This document shows positions 7,537-14,992 of a stretch of DNA of 64,000 nt, piece by piece. The number at the start of each line of letters is the position of its first letter. The first letter of the stretch is position 1. The notes below the pieces were generated by a model that did no database searches, had not been told where the DNA came from, and saw nothing but the letters and a program-made list of their open reading frames with translations. The stretch covers positions 1 through 64,000 of the forward strand of contig CAYXJZ010000005.1 in NCBI GenBank assembly GCA_964465355.1, read 5' to 3'. The DNA is from JAABTL01 sp964465355 (lineage in GTDB: Bacteria > Deinococcota > Deinococci > Deinococcales > Trueperaceae). A program made the translations under genes and the position numbers.

Positions 7537-7610
7537 GGCAGGGGGGAAGGCCGGCGGGGACGTGACGACTGGACTACGTCTGAACGTCCCCGCCGGCCTT
7601 CCCCCCTGCC
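7537..7610. repeat. Hairpin repeat family, copy 4 (74 bp)
   Basis: Perfect 27-nt arms (7537-7563, 7584-7610) around loop GACGACTGGACTACGTCTGA, forward orientation. The outer arm (GGCAGGGGGGAAGGCCGGC) differs from the other copies. Placed 10 bases after the gfh1 stop it could act as its terminator, though no T-tract follows. Confidence 0.9.
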
Positions 7611-7698
7611 TTGCGAGCTCCTCCACAAGCAAGCTCCTTGTAGGCGCGTGCGAGCGGGCGTGCGAGCGGCCCTGCGCGACTTCCCCTTCGATCCACAA

Positions 7699-7772
7699 GG
7701 GCGTGGGGCAGCCTCATGGGGACGTTCAGACGTAGTCCAGTCGTCACGTCCCCATGAGGCTGCCCCACGCCC
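7699..7772. repeat. Hairpin repeat family, copy 5 (74 bp)
   Basis: Perfect 27-nt arms (7699-7725, 7746-7772), reverse orientation. The complement of the loop is GACGACTGGACTACGTCTGA, identical to copy 4. The two copies face each other across an 88-bp spacer (7611-7698). The right arm ends 16 bases upstream of the lysS -10 box, so it overlaps the place where a -35 element would lie. Confidence 0.9.
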
Positions 7773-7788
7773 GCCACCCGTCACCACG

Positions 7789-7803
7789 TAGACTGGGCAG
7801 GTT
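7789..7803 (+). promoter_or_regulatory. Leaderless -10 box of lysS
   Basis: TAGACT (7789-7794) ends nine bases before the ATG at 7804, and there is no Shine-Dalgarno sequence. The -35 region falls in the right arm of hairpin copy 5, so the hairpin may influence lysS transcription. Confidence 0.6.
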
Positions 7804-9297
7804 ATGTCAGAGACCTCGCTGCAGGAGCAGCGTGAACAACGCATCAAGAACCTGAGCCAGTTGCAAGAGCGCGGCTATGAGCCCTACCCGTATGCCTACC
7901 GCGCCACCGTCACTGCTGCTGCACTCCAGGCCGAGAAGGTGGGCGCGCAGCCCGGCGATGCATGGCCAGAGGAGCGGCACGTCTTCGCCGGCCGCATGAT
8001 GACCGTGCGGCGCATGGGCAAGGTGGCCTTCGCCACGCTGCAGGACGCCAGTGGGCGGTTGCAGGCCTTCTTCCAGCGCGATCGGTTGCCGGAGACCTAC
8101 GCCGACCTCAAGGCCATCGACCTGGGTGACTGGTTGGAGGTGGAGGGCACGCCCTTCGTCACCAAGACCGGCGAGCTCTCCATCCTGGTGGACGGCTTCC
8201 GGCCCTTGGTGAAGTCGCTGCGACCACTGCCCGACAAGTTCCACGGCCTGACCGAGAAGGAAGCGCGCTACCGCCAGCGGCACCTCGACCTGATGACCGA
8301 CCCACAGGTGCGCCGCGCCTTCGTGCTGCGCAGCCGCGCCACCTCTTTCGTGCGCCGCTACCTGGACGACCTTGGCTTCCTCGAGGTGGAGACCCCGGTG
8401 CTGCAGGCGGTGCCGGGCGGCGCCGACGCGCGTCCCTTCCTCACGCACCACAACGCGCTCGACCACGATTTCCACCTGCGCATCAGCCTGGAGCTCTACC
8501 TCAAGCGGCTGGTGGTGGGCGGCTTCGAAGCGGTCTACGAGATCGGCAAGAACTTCCGCAACGAGGGCATCAGCTACAAGCACAACCCCGAGTACACGAT
8601 GCTGGAGCTGTACTGGGCGGGCAAGGACTACCTGGACATCCTTGCGCTGGTCGAGGACCTCTACGCCAAGCTGACCACCGAGCTGCTTGGCAGCACCAAG
8701 GTGCCCTACCAGGGGCGGGTGCTCGACTTCACGCCCCCCTGGCCACGGGTGGACTACACGACGGGCCTCGCCGAACGCGCCGGCATCGACTTCGACCTGC
8801 TGGACGAGGCCAAGCTGCGCGCCTGGACCGCGGAGCGTCACCCACGCAAGGGAGGCGACGGGCCCGCGCTGAGCGAACAGCCCTTCCACCAGCTCATCGC
8901 CAAGCTCTACGACATCTACTTGGAGCCCGATCTGGTCCAGCCCACCTTCGTCATGGACCACCCCCTGCTCATCAGCCCGCTGGCCAAGGCGCACCGCTCG
9001 CGCCCCGGCCTGGTCGAGCGCTTCGAGCCGGTGGTGGTGGGCATGGAGCTGGGCAACGCCTTCAGTGAGCTCAACGACCCCATCGACCAACGCCGCCGCT
9101 TCGAGGAGCAGATGGCCCGCCGGGAGGCCGGCGACGACGAGGCGCAGCCACTGGACGAGGAGTTCCTCGAGGCGCTGGAGTACGGCATGCCGCCTGTGGG
9201 TGGCTTAGGCCTCGGCATCGACCGCATGGCCATGCTGCTGGCCGACGTGCCGTCGATCCGGGACGTGGTGCTGTTCCCCTTGATGCGGCCGGGTTGA
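7804..9297 (+). CDS. lysS: Lysyl-tRNA synthetase, class II
   Basis: 497 residues, the normal bacterial length. It charges tRNA-Lys with lysine in the cytoplasm. The N-terminal OB-fold anticodon-binding domain includes VFAGRMMTVRRMGKVAFATL. The class II catalytic core has motif 1 around FVRRYLDDLGFLEVETPVL, motif 2 FRNEGIS with HNPEYTMLELY, and motif 3 GLGLGIDRMAMLLADV. The start follows a leaderless -10 box. A short hairpin (CAGCTGA/TCAGCTG, 9313-9334) lies just past the stop. The gene is ordinary apart from the hairpin repeat at its promoter. Confidence 0.97.
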   Translation: MSETSLQEQREQRIKNLSQLQERGYEPYPYAYRATVTAAALQAEKVGAQPGDAWPEERHVFAGRMMTVRRMGKVAFATLQDASGRLQAFFQRDRLPETYADLKAIDLGDWLEVEGTPFVTKTGELSILVDGFRPLVKSLRPLPDKFHGLTEKEARYRQRHLDLMTDPQVRRAFVLRSRATSFVRRYLDDLGFLEVETPVLQAVPGGADARPFLTHHNALDHDFHLRISLELYLKRLVVGGFEAVYEIGKNFRNEGISYKHNPEYTMLELYWAGKDYLDILALVEDLYAKLTTELLGSTKVPYQGRVLDFTPPWPRVDYTTGLAERAGIDFDLLDEAKLRAWTAERHPRKGGDGPALSEQPFHQLIAKLYDIYLEPDLVQPTFVMDHPLLISPLAKAHRSRPGLVERFEPVVVGMELGNAFSELNDPIDQRRRFEEQMARREAGDDEAQPLDEEFLEALEYGMPPVGGLGLGIDRMAMLLADVPSIRDVVLFPLMRPG

Positions 9298-9634
9298 CCG
9301 ACGCTGCCGGGGCAGCTGACTGTGCGATCAGCTGGTGTATCCACTAGAGAGGGGCGAGATCATGACGAGTTGGGGAGCCATGATCGCCACCGATGACGGC
9401 ATGCTGAAGAGGCGCGGACGCTGCTGTGGCTGCCGCGCCGAACCTTCTTGGCGGTGGGTTCACTGGATCAGCGCTCCACGAGGTTCAGCCAAGGAGTGCC
9501 ATCCCTGACACCTCTTCCATGCGGCCTTGGCAGCTGCCTAGCTCGCACATGGCCGAGAGCTCGGTTGGGCTAGACTGCTTCTGTGCAGTGCAGATGACGC
9601 ATGAGCGTCATCGTGGAATGGAGGTCGACGAGTC
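9298..9634. other. 337-bp intergenic region after lysS
   Basis: Holds the lysS-proximal hairpin CAGCTGA-N8-TCAGCTG (9313-9334), then about 230 bp without a recognisable gene, RNA or repeat. TAGACT at 9571-9576 is a possible -10 box for the following pair, which would give a 58-base leader. The strong palindrome at 9593-9612 is listed separately. Base composition is visibly less GC-biased than in the flanking housekeeping genes, and this continues through the next two genes. Confidence 0.5.
9593..9612. promoter_or_regulatory. Palindromic operator-like site upstream of the DUF2188 gene
   Basis: GATGACGC-ATGA-GCGTCATC is a perfect 8-bp inverted repeat with a 4-bp spacer, 22 bases before the ATG at 9635 and 16 bases after the candidate -10 box TAGACT. 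Position and symmetry suit a dimeric repressor site. No regulator gene is adjacent. Confidence 0.5.
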
Positions 9635-9859
9635 ATGGCGAAGAAAGGCCAACATGTGGTGCCTCGTGGGGACCAGTGGGGTGTTCGCAAGTCGGGGGCC
9701 TCGAAGGTCACGAGCTTGCATCCGACCCAGAAGTCGGCGATCGAAGCAGCACGCCAGACGGCGATCAACCAACGGGCAGAACTCTACATTCACGGCGAGG
9801 ACGGCCGGATCCGCGAGCGGAACTCGTACGGTAACGACCCGCATCCGCCCAAGGGTTAA
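9635..9859 (+). CDS. DUF2188 family small protein
   Basis: 74 residues. It matches the DUF2188 pattern along its whole length: KGQHVVPRGDQWGVRKSGAS, TSLHPTQKSAIEAAR, RAELYIHGEDGRIRERNSYG, NDPHPPKG. Proteins of this family are small, soluble and functionally unassigned, and often sit in accessory regions. The start ATG follows GGAGGTCGACGAGTC, giving a usable SD. The following gene begins seven bases after its stop, so they are probably one transcription unit. Function is unknown. A partner role for the larger downstream protein is inference from spacing only. Confidence 0.8.
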   Translation: MAKKGQHVVPRGDQWGVRKSGASKVTSLHPTQKSAIEAARQTAINQRAELYIHGEDGRIRERNSYGNDPHPPKG

Positions 9860-9865
9860 TGGCAC

Positions 9866-10528
9866 GTGCCTCCGTTCGATCGGTCGGTTTTCATCAACTG
9901 TCCGTTCGATGAGGCGTACGAGCCCATCCTCCAAGCGGTGGCGTTCTGTGTCGTGTTCATGGGGTTCCACCCGCGCTTAGCACCGGAAGAGGCGGACAAC
10001 GCGAAGCCTCGGTTGAAGAGGATCCTGAAACTCATCAAGGGGTCGAAGTACGGAATCCATGACCTCTCAAGGTCACGGCCCGATCCTGGAACGGAGTTCG
10101 CTCGGTTGAACATGCCGTTCGAGCTAGGCTTGGACTTCGCTTGTCGAGCGTTCGCTCGGGGCCGGTGCGCCTCCAAAGCCATCCTGGTTCTAGAACATGA
10201 TTCTCACGACTCGAAGCGGGCTCTATCAGACATTTCGGGATGGGATGTCAGCGCCCATGGGTCCGAGTACCAGAAAGCCGTCCGGGAAGTCAGAAGGTGG
10301 CTGGTGGCCAAGGCAGGTGCGTGTCGCGTCGGCCCAAGCAAGATCCTCAGTAGGTACGAGGACTTCCAGGCCTGGTACTGGGAGCACCAGCGGGCGACTG
10401 GTGCTTCGGATGACGACATCAAGGCGTACCCGACGGTCGAGATGATCGAGGCCATGGAGGAATGGAAGTTGGCAGAGGCATCGTCGGACTCGACCGTAGG
10501 TCGGGAAGGTATCGCCCCGCACATCTAG
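9866..10528 (+). CDS. INCPFD-motif protein, Rossmann-like (TIR or deoxyribosyltransferase-like?) fold, unknown function
   Basis: 220 residues, GTG start. I recognise a conserved but uncharacterised family type by DRSVFINCPFDEAYEPILQA at the N-terminus, then YGIHDLSRSRPDP, NMPFELGLDFACRAF, a strand AILVLE, and SDISGWDVSAHG. The hydrophobic strand plus small-residue start and the later D-S/ELG motif recall TIR-like and nucleoside 2-deoxyribosyltransferase-like domains. In those folds an acidic residue in an xELGxA context contacts the nucleotide. That comparison is by eye and may be wrong. Codon use is less GC-biased than in neighbours, which suggests transfer. With DUF2188 it is a candidate defence or stress pair. 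Confidence 0.7.
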   Translation: MPPFDRSVFINCPFDEAYEPILQAVAFCVVFMGFHPRLAPEEADNAKPRLKRILKLIKGSKYGIHDLSRSRPDPGTEFARLNMPFELGLDFACRAFARGRCASKAILVLEHDSHDSKRALSDISGWDVSAHGSEYQKAVREVRRWLVAKAGACRVGPSKILSRYEDFQAWYWEHQRATGASDDDIKAYPTVEMIEAMEEWKLAEASSDSTVGREGIAPHI

Positions 10529-10594
10529 GGCCTGCTACGACGTAGGACGCCGCAACCACACCTCCTACTGGGTGCGCTCAGCCGACCGCCAGGC

Positions 10595-11113
10595 TCAGGG
10601 CTGGTAGCAGTCCATCGACGCCAGCGTCGCGTTGATCCCCACCGGCCTGACCTGATAGGTGAGGCTGGCCCGGTCATCGCGGGTGGTCTCGATGCGCAGG
10701 ATCAGGTTCTGGGTGGTCCGCAGGGTGGTGAGCAGCGTCCGTCCCGTATCGGCGTCTGGGCCGACCGAGGTGAGGTCGTCGAGCACCGACCAGGTGCCGG
10801 TCACGGCGGGCTCGCCGTCGGCCCGGTAGTGCACCGTCACGCTGCCGATGGCGCCCACGTTGGTGCCGGCGCCGAAGGCCAGTCGCACGCCGTCGATCTC
10901 GCCGCCGCAGACGACGAAGAGCACACCACCGTCGGTGGACTCTGGCGCCTCGTGGGCGGTCACGTAGGCGTAGGAGATGTCCGCGTCGGTGATCAGGTCG
11001 GTGCGCTGGACGTAGGCCCATGGACCGATCATGACGGGTTGGGCGATCACCATGCCGATGGCCAGGGTCGCCAACAGCGCGACCAGCCGACGCACGCTCC
11101 TGGAGGGGGACAT
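10595..11113 (-). CDS. Exported protein of unknown function
   Basis: 172 residues with a signal peptide (SRSVRRLVALLATLAIGMVIA, then QPVMIGPW). The mature part has two cysteines, in VVCGGEIDG and near the C-terminus MDCYQP, that could form a disulphide outside the cell. A beta-rich pattern (VTVHYRADGEPAVTGTWSV, LILRIETTRDD, LTYQVRPVG) is visible but no family is recognised. I chose ATG 11113, since the frame is open much further upstream only because it is antisense to the amylase gene. An alternative start is the ATG at 11131. The gene is divergent from the amylase, 81 bases apart. Confidence 0.65.
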   Translation of the reverse strand: MSPSRSVRRLVALLATLAIGMVIAQPVMIGPWAYVQRTDLITDADISYAYVTAHEAPESTDGGVLFVVCGGEIDGVRLAFGAGTNVGAIGSVTVHYRADGEPAVTGTWSVLDDLTSVGPDADTGRTLLTTLRTTQNLILRIETTRDDRASLTYQVRPVGINATLASMDCYQP

Positions 11114-11179
11114 GGGCAGATGGTAGCTCATGAGAGGCCGGAGGCCAAGGTGGGGGCCGGTGGGCGGATGCGCACTCGG

Positions 11180-11194
11180 TATAGAGTCTCCCCC
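11180..11194 (+). promoter_or_regulatory. Leaderless -10 box of the GH13 gene
   Basis: TATAGA (11180-11185) is followed nine bases later by the ATG at 11195, without a Shine-Dalgarno sequence. Confidence 0.6.
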
Positions 11195-12652
11195 ATGCTC
11201 AACGAAGTCACGACCCCCGACTGGGTCAAGCACGCCGTCTTCTACCAGGTCTTCCCCGACCGCTTCGCCAAGAGCGAGCGCGTCCCCAAGCCGGGCGGCC
11301 TCGAGGACTGGGACGCCCCGCCCACCCACCACGGCTACAAGGGCGGCGACCTGCGCGGCCTGGCGGAGCGGCTGGACCACCTGAGCGATCTCGGCATCAC
11401 CGCCATCTACCTCAACCCCGTCTTCCAGTCGGCCAGCAACCACCGTTACCACACCCATGACTACTTCCGCGTCGACCCCATGCTGGGCGGTGACGACGCG
11501 CTGCGCGAGCTGCTGGACGCGGCCCACGGCCGTGGCATGAAGGTGATCCTGGACGGCGTGTTCAACCATGCAAGCCGCGGTTTCTTCCAGTTCAACGACC
11601 TGCTGGAGAACGGCGCCGCCTCGGTCTACCGTGACTGGTGGCACGTCAACGGCTTCCCCCTCGGCGCCTATGGCGAAGGTGACGGCCAGTTGCGCTACAG
11701 CGCCTGGTGGGGCATCCCGGCGCTGCCCAAGTTCAACACCGACCTGCCTGCTGTGCGCGAGTTCCTCTGGTCGGTGGGCGAGCACTGGCTGCGCTTCGGC
11801 ATCGACGGCTGGCGCCTGGACGTGCCCAACGAGATCGACGACGACGAGTTCTGGCGCGAGTTCCGTCGCCGTTGCCTGGCCATCCGCCCCGACGCCTACA
11901 TCGTGGGCGAGATCTGGACGGAGGCCGAGCGCTGGCTGCAGGGTGACCAGTTCGACGCGGTGATGAACTACCCGCTTGGCAAGGCTGTCATGGGCCTGGC
12001 AGGTCGCTGGGTGAACCAGGAGGAAGTGGGACGCTGCGGTTACCACCACATCCCGCACCTGGGTGCACAGGCGGCTGCGGCAGCCCTGACGCGTGAGCTG
12101 GAGCGCCATCCCCTGGCCATCACCCAAGCGCAGCTCAACCTCCTCGGCTCGCACGACACCCCTCGCCTGGCCACCATCCTGGGTGAGGACGCCAACGCCA
12201 TCGAGTTGGCCACCCTGCTGCAGTTCACCCTGCCTGGGGCGCCCTGCGTCTACTACGGGGACGAGATCGGCCTCTCAGGCGGCCACGACCCGGCGTGCCG
12301 GGCTGGCATGCCGTGGGACCACCACGATCGTTGGGACCAGGCGCGTCTGACGCACCACCGTCGGCTCATCGAGCTGCGGCGCGAGCACGAGGCGTTGCGC
12401 ACGGGCAGCGCGGCCTTCTTCCCAGATGGTGATGGATCGCTGGTCATGCGGCGACGCTTGGGGGCGGAGCAGGTCTGGGTGATGGTCAACGCCCAGGAGC
12501 GGGAGGCGGTCTTCGAGTTGCCGGCCGCTAGGCCGGGTGAGGCGCCACGGCTGCTGTTCGGCGAGGCCTCGGTCCAAGCCGATGGCGATCGCCTGCGCTA
12601 CCGCCTGCCTGCCAGGTCGGGTTCGGTGTGGAGCGAGGCGCGCGAGGGCTGA
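11195..12652 (+). CDS. GH13 alpha-amylase family enzyme (neopullulanase/cyclomaltodextrinase-like)
   Basis: 485-residue cytoplasmic glycoside hydrolase acting on alpha-glucans. All four GH13 regions are present: DGVFNH (120-125), GWRLDVPNE with nucleophile D209, VGEIW with acid/base E239, and LLGSHDTPR (H320-D321). HAVFYQVFPDRF near the N-terminus and DLGITAIYLNPVF point to the neopullulanase/cyclomaltodextrinase group. Those enzymes usually have an extra N-terminal beta domain of about 120 residues, absent here, since the protein begins directly with the barrel. There is no signal peptide, so it should act on imported maltodextrins. The start is set by the leaderless promoter. The C-terminal beta domain (LVMRRRLGAEQVWVMVNAQ) is intact. 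Confidence 0.9.
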   Translation: MLNEVTTPDWVKHAVFYQVFPDRFAKSERVPKPGGLEDWDAPPTHHGYKGGDLRGLAERLDHLSDLGITAIYLNPVFQSASNHRYHTHDYFRVDPMLGGDDALRELLDAAHGRGMKVILDGVFNHASRGFFQFNDLLENGAASVYRDWWHVNGFPLGAYGEGDGQLRYSAWWGIPALPKFNTDLPAVREFLWSVGEHWLRFGIDGWRLDVPNEIDDDEFWREFRRRCLAIRPDAYIVGEIWTEAERWLQGDQFDAVMNYPLGKAVMGLAGRWVNQEEVGRCGYHHIPHLGAQAAAAALTRELERHPLAITQAQLNLLGSHDTPRLATILGEDANAIELATLLQFTLPGAPCVYYGDEIGLSGGHDPACRAGMPWDHHDRWDQARLTHHRRLIELRREHEALRTGSAAFFPDGDGSLVMRRRLGAEQVWVMVNAQEREAVFELPAARPGEAPRLLFGEASVQADGDRLRYRLPARSGSVWSEAREG

Positions 12653-12706
12653 GGCTCGGAGCCTACCGGCCTCGGGCCTGGCTTCGGCCGGAGGACCGCC
12701 GCGTCC

Positions 12707-13093
12707 TCAGAGCAGCCAGGCCAGCCCCACCGCCACCAAGCCGATGGCCGCAGAAGCCAGTGTGATGAGCAGCGCCTTGCGCCGGTCGGCGGCCAGCGCC
12801 TGCGGGTCGACGATGGTCTCGGTCTGGCCCACTTGGTCACCGACGTTGAACACGCCGCGCATGCCGTAGCCGGTGCAGAAGCCCAAGGCCGCCTGCAGCA
12901 GGCCCTGGGCGGCGCCGGCAGCGGGAACGAAGACCACCCAGCGTAGCCAGGTGGGTGCGCCGCCCCATAGGGCGATCACCAACAGCAGGGCCACGGTCAC
13001 GGCCGTGGCGGCCCAGCCCATGCGGCGGCGGGTCTGGATCTCGGCCCGTCCGATGTTGCAGACGCCGGGTGTGTAGCTGACGGTGTTGGCCAT
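12707..13093 (-). CDS. Small membrane protein with CNIG motif, unknown function
   Basis: 128 residues. A conserved-looking N-terminal tag TPGVCNIGRAEIQTRRR precedes two hydrophobic segments (WAATAVTVALLLVIALWGG and LRWVVFVPAAGAAQGLLQAALG). Then comes FCTGYGMRGVFNVGDQVGQTETIVD, a polar loop, and a final segment ALLITLASAAIGLVAVGLAWLL. The paired cysteine motifs on either side of the membrane segments suggest a metal or redox role, but this is inference. I recall similar proteins being annotated as hypothetical in several phyla. GGAGG lies about 10-14 bases upstream of the ATG. It is 141 bp downstream of glnK on the same strand. Confidence 0.65.
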   Translation of the reverse strand: MANTVSYTPGVCNIGRAEIQTRRRMGWAATAVTVALLLVIALWGGAPTWLRWVVFVPAAGAAQGLLQAALGFCTGYGMRGVFNVGDQVGQTETIVDPQALAADRRKALLITLASAAIGLVAVGLAWLL

Positions 13094-13234
13094 CGTGGAC
13101 CTGCCTCCATACCCGACGGTGGGTGGGCTTGCCCGTCGGATGGCCTCGATGCTACGACGGGGTGACCCGACCGGGCGTCGGCGCCGCTGCGACGCCGACG
13201 CCCAGCCGGTGGAGGTGGAGGCCGTGGCCCTGGT

Positions 13235-13594
13235 CTAGACCCCCGCCCCCACCGGCGTCAGCGCCTCGTTGTCCGCCTCGCCGGTGCGGATGCGCACCAC
13301 GTGGTCAAGCGGCTGGACGAAGATCTTGCCGTCGCCGATGTTGCCGGTGCGGGCGGACTTGACGATGGCGGCGATGGTCTTCTCCACGAAGGGCTCGGAG
13401 ACCGCGATCTTGATCTCGATCTTGTCGTGGAACTCGACCAGGTACTGGCTGCCACGGTACTGCTCGGTGATGCCTGCCTGGCCGCCGTGGCCGCTCACCT
13501 TGTTGATGGTGATGCCGCGGACGCCGGCCTTGAACAAGCCTTCTTTGACTTGTGGTAGTCGCTCGGGTCGGATGATGGCGGTGATCAGCTTCAT
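13235..13594 (-). CDS. glnK: PII signal transduction protein (GlnK)
   Basis: 119-residue PII protein. As a trimer it senses 2-oxoglutarate and ATP/ADP and plugs AmtB when ammonium is plentiful. The T-loop is present with Tyr51 (in QYRGSQYLVEF), the uridylylation site of the GlnB/GlnK family. KVSGHGGQAG and TGNIGDGKIFVQPLDHVVRIRTGE are the two PII signature regions. Linkage directly after amtB (29 bp) identifies it as GlnK type rather than GlnB. AGGAG is eight bases before the ATG. A GlnD uridylyltransferase gene is not in the window. Confidence 0.95.
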   Translation of the reverse strand: MKLITAIIRPERLPQVKEGLFKAGVRGITINKVSGHGGQAGITEQYRGSQYLVEFHDKIEIKIAVSEPFVEKTIAAIVKSARTGNIGDGKIFVQPLDHVVRIRTGEADNEALTPVGAGV

Positions 13595-13623
13595 GCTGGC
13601 TCCTGTGCTATCGGTCGCGAAGC

Positions 13624-14913
13624 TCAGTCGCCGCTGGCGACCAGGACGGGGTGGTTGAGGGAGTCGGCCGGCACGTAGGCCTCGGCGCCGTGCTCGGAGA
13701 GGTCGAGGCCGATGACCTCTTCGCGGGGGCTGACGCGGGCGAGGCCGATGACCTTGAGCAGGCTGAAGATCAGGAAGCCGGCGGCCAGCGCGGCCAGCGA
13801 GTAGGAGAGGGTGCCGAGCAGCTGCACGCCGAAGTTGGCGCCGCCGAAGATGCCCACCGCCAGCGTGCCCCAGATCCCGACCACGCCGTGCACCGAGACG
13901 GCCCCCACCGGGTCGTCCGCCTTGATGCGGTCGAAGAAGAGCACCGAGAACACCACAAGGGTGCCGCCGATGGCGCCCACCAGCACCGCCCAGATGCCGG
14001 TGATGACGTCAGGACCGGCGGTGATCGACACAAGGCCGGCCAGCACGCCGTTGACGGTCATGGAGAAGTCGGGCTTCTTGAACAGGGCCCATGACACGAA
14101 GATGGCCGCAAGGGCGCCGGCCGCCGCCGACAGGTTGGTGTTGAGCGCCACGCTGGCGAAGGCCTGGGCGTCGTCGATGCTGCTGAAGGAGAGCACCGAG
14201 CCGGGGTTGAAGCCGAACCAGCCGATCCATAGCAGGAAGCCACCGAGGGCCACCAGCGCCATGTTGTTGCCCGGCATGGCGACCACGCGGCCGTTGACGT
14301 AGCGGCCGAGCCTAGGCCCAAGCGCCAGCACCCCACCCAAGGCGGCGAAACCACCGACGGCGTGCACCACCGAGGAACCGGCGAAGTCGTAGAAGCCCCG
14401 CTCGCTCAGCCAGCCGCCGCCCCAGTGCCAGCTGCCGAGCAGCGGGTAGACCAGCGCCGTCATGATCAGGGAGAACACCAGGTAGCCGCTGAACTTGGCG
14501 CGGCCGCCGATGGCGCCGCCCACGATGGTGGCGGCGGTGGCGGCGAAGACCATCTGGAAGAAGAAGTCGGCCGCCAGCGGGAAGTTGCCGCTGGACTCGG
14601 TGTTGGCGAGGAAGAGGCCACCGCCGTACATCAGCGCGAAGCCCACCGCCCAGTAGGCCACCCCGGCGATGGCGAAGTCGGCGAAGTTCTTCATCATGAT
14701 GTTGATCACGTTCTTGGCCCCGTGCAGGCCGGCTTCCAGCAGGGCGAAGCCCGGCTGCATGAACATGACCAGCAGCGCGCAGACCATGAGGGCGAAGGTG
14801 TCGAGCGCGTAGGCGAGATCCATGATGGTCTCGCCCTGGGCGCTCGCCACGGAGAGGAGCGGGACCAGGGCTAGGACCGCGGTGCGCGACCACGGGACCG
14901 CAAGCGAACGCAT
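13624..14913 (-). CDS. amtB: Ammonium transporter AmtB
   Basis: 429 residues with a cleavable signal peptide (AVLALVPLLSVASAQGETIMD) followed by eleven hydrophobic segments. Typical Amt motifs include MQPGFALLEAGLHGAKN, AGSSVVHAVGGFAALGGVLALGPRLGRY with the first pore histidine, GFLLWIGWFGFNPGS, and HGVVGIWGTLAVGIFGG with the second. It conducts ammonium across the cytoplasmic membrane and is controlled by GlnK, encoded next. I chose the ATG at 14913 because GAGGAGG lies six bases upstream. An in-frame ATG at 14940 lacks an SD. The transcript probably starts near 14957 from a strong promoter. Confidence 0.95.
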   Translation of the reverse strand: MRSLAVPWSRTAVLALVPLLSVASAQGETIMDLAYALDTFALMVCALLVMFMQPGFALLEAGLHGAKNVINIMMKNFADFAIAGVAYWAVGFALMYGGGLFLANTESSGNFPLAADFFFQMVFAATAATIVGGAIGGRAKFSGYLVFSLIMTALVYPLLGSWHWGGGWLSERGFYDFAGSSVVHAVGGFAALGGVLALGPRLGRYVNGRVVAMPGNNMALVALGGFLLWIGWFGFNPGSVLSFSSIDDAQAFASVALNTNLSAAAGALAAIFVSWALFKKPDFSMTVNGVLAGLVSITAGPDVITGIWAVLVGAIGGTLVVFSVLFFDRIKADDPVGAVSVHGVVGIWGTLAVGIFGGANFGVQLLGTLSYSLAALAAGFLIFSLLKVIGLARVSPREEVIGLDLSEHGAEAYVPADSLNHPVLVASGD

Positions 14914-14963
14914 GTGAGCCTCCTCGGGGGGCCGACCCATGGCGGCGGGTCGGCGTGGGCGTC

Positions 14964-14992
14964 AGGCTACGTAAACTCATGCAGGATGTCAA
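14964..14992 (-). promoter_or_regulatory. amtB-glnK promoter
   Basis: On the minus strand TTGACA (14987-14992), a 17-bp spacer and TAGCCT (14964-14969) give the best consensus promoter of the window. The -35 box lies in an 11-bp direct repeat (GCAGGATGTCA at 14981-14991 and again at 15055-15065). The second copy has CTGACA at the equivalent place, so it may be a weaker second promoter or part of an activator site. The 15000-15110 stretch is notably AT-richer than its surroundings. Confidence 0.65.

Noticed and set aside
2543..7772. CRISPR-like interpretation of the five repeats
   Set aside because: The copies are 1-2.6 kb apart or separated by genes, are in both orientations, have variable arms and no cas genes are present.
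2543..7772. The repeats as an insertion sequence family
   Set aside because: No transposase or RAYT-like gene is in the window and no target-site duplications could be recognised. Mobility remains possible but unproven.
7807..9090. A 427-codon open frame antisense to lysS
   Set aside because: lysS has all class II motifs on the other strand. The antisense product is His/Val/Gly-rich and shows no domain.
10595..12154. A 519-codon leftward open frame covering the GH13 gene
   Set aside because: Only its last 172 codons (from 11113) look like protein. The rest is antisense to a clear amylase with intact motifs and is open because of high GC at third positions.
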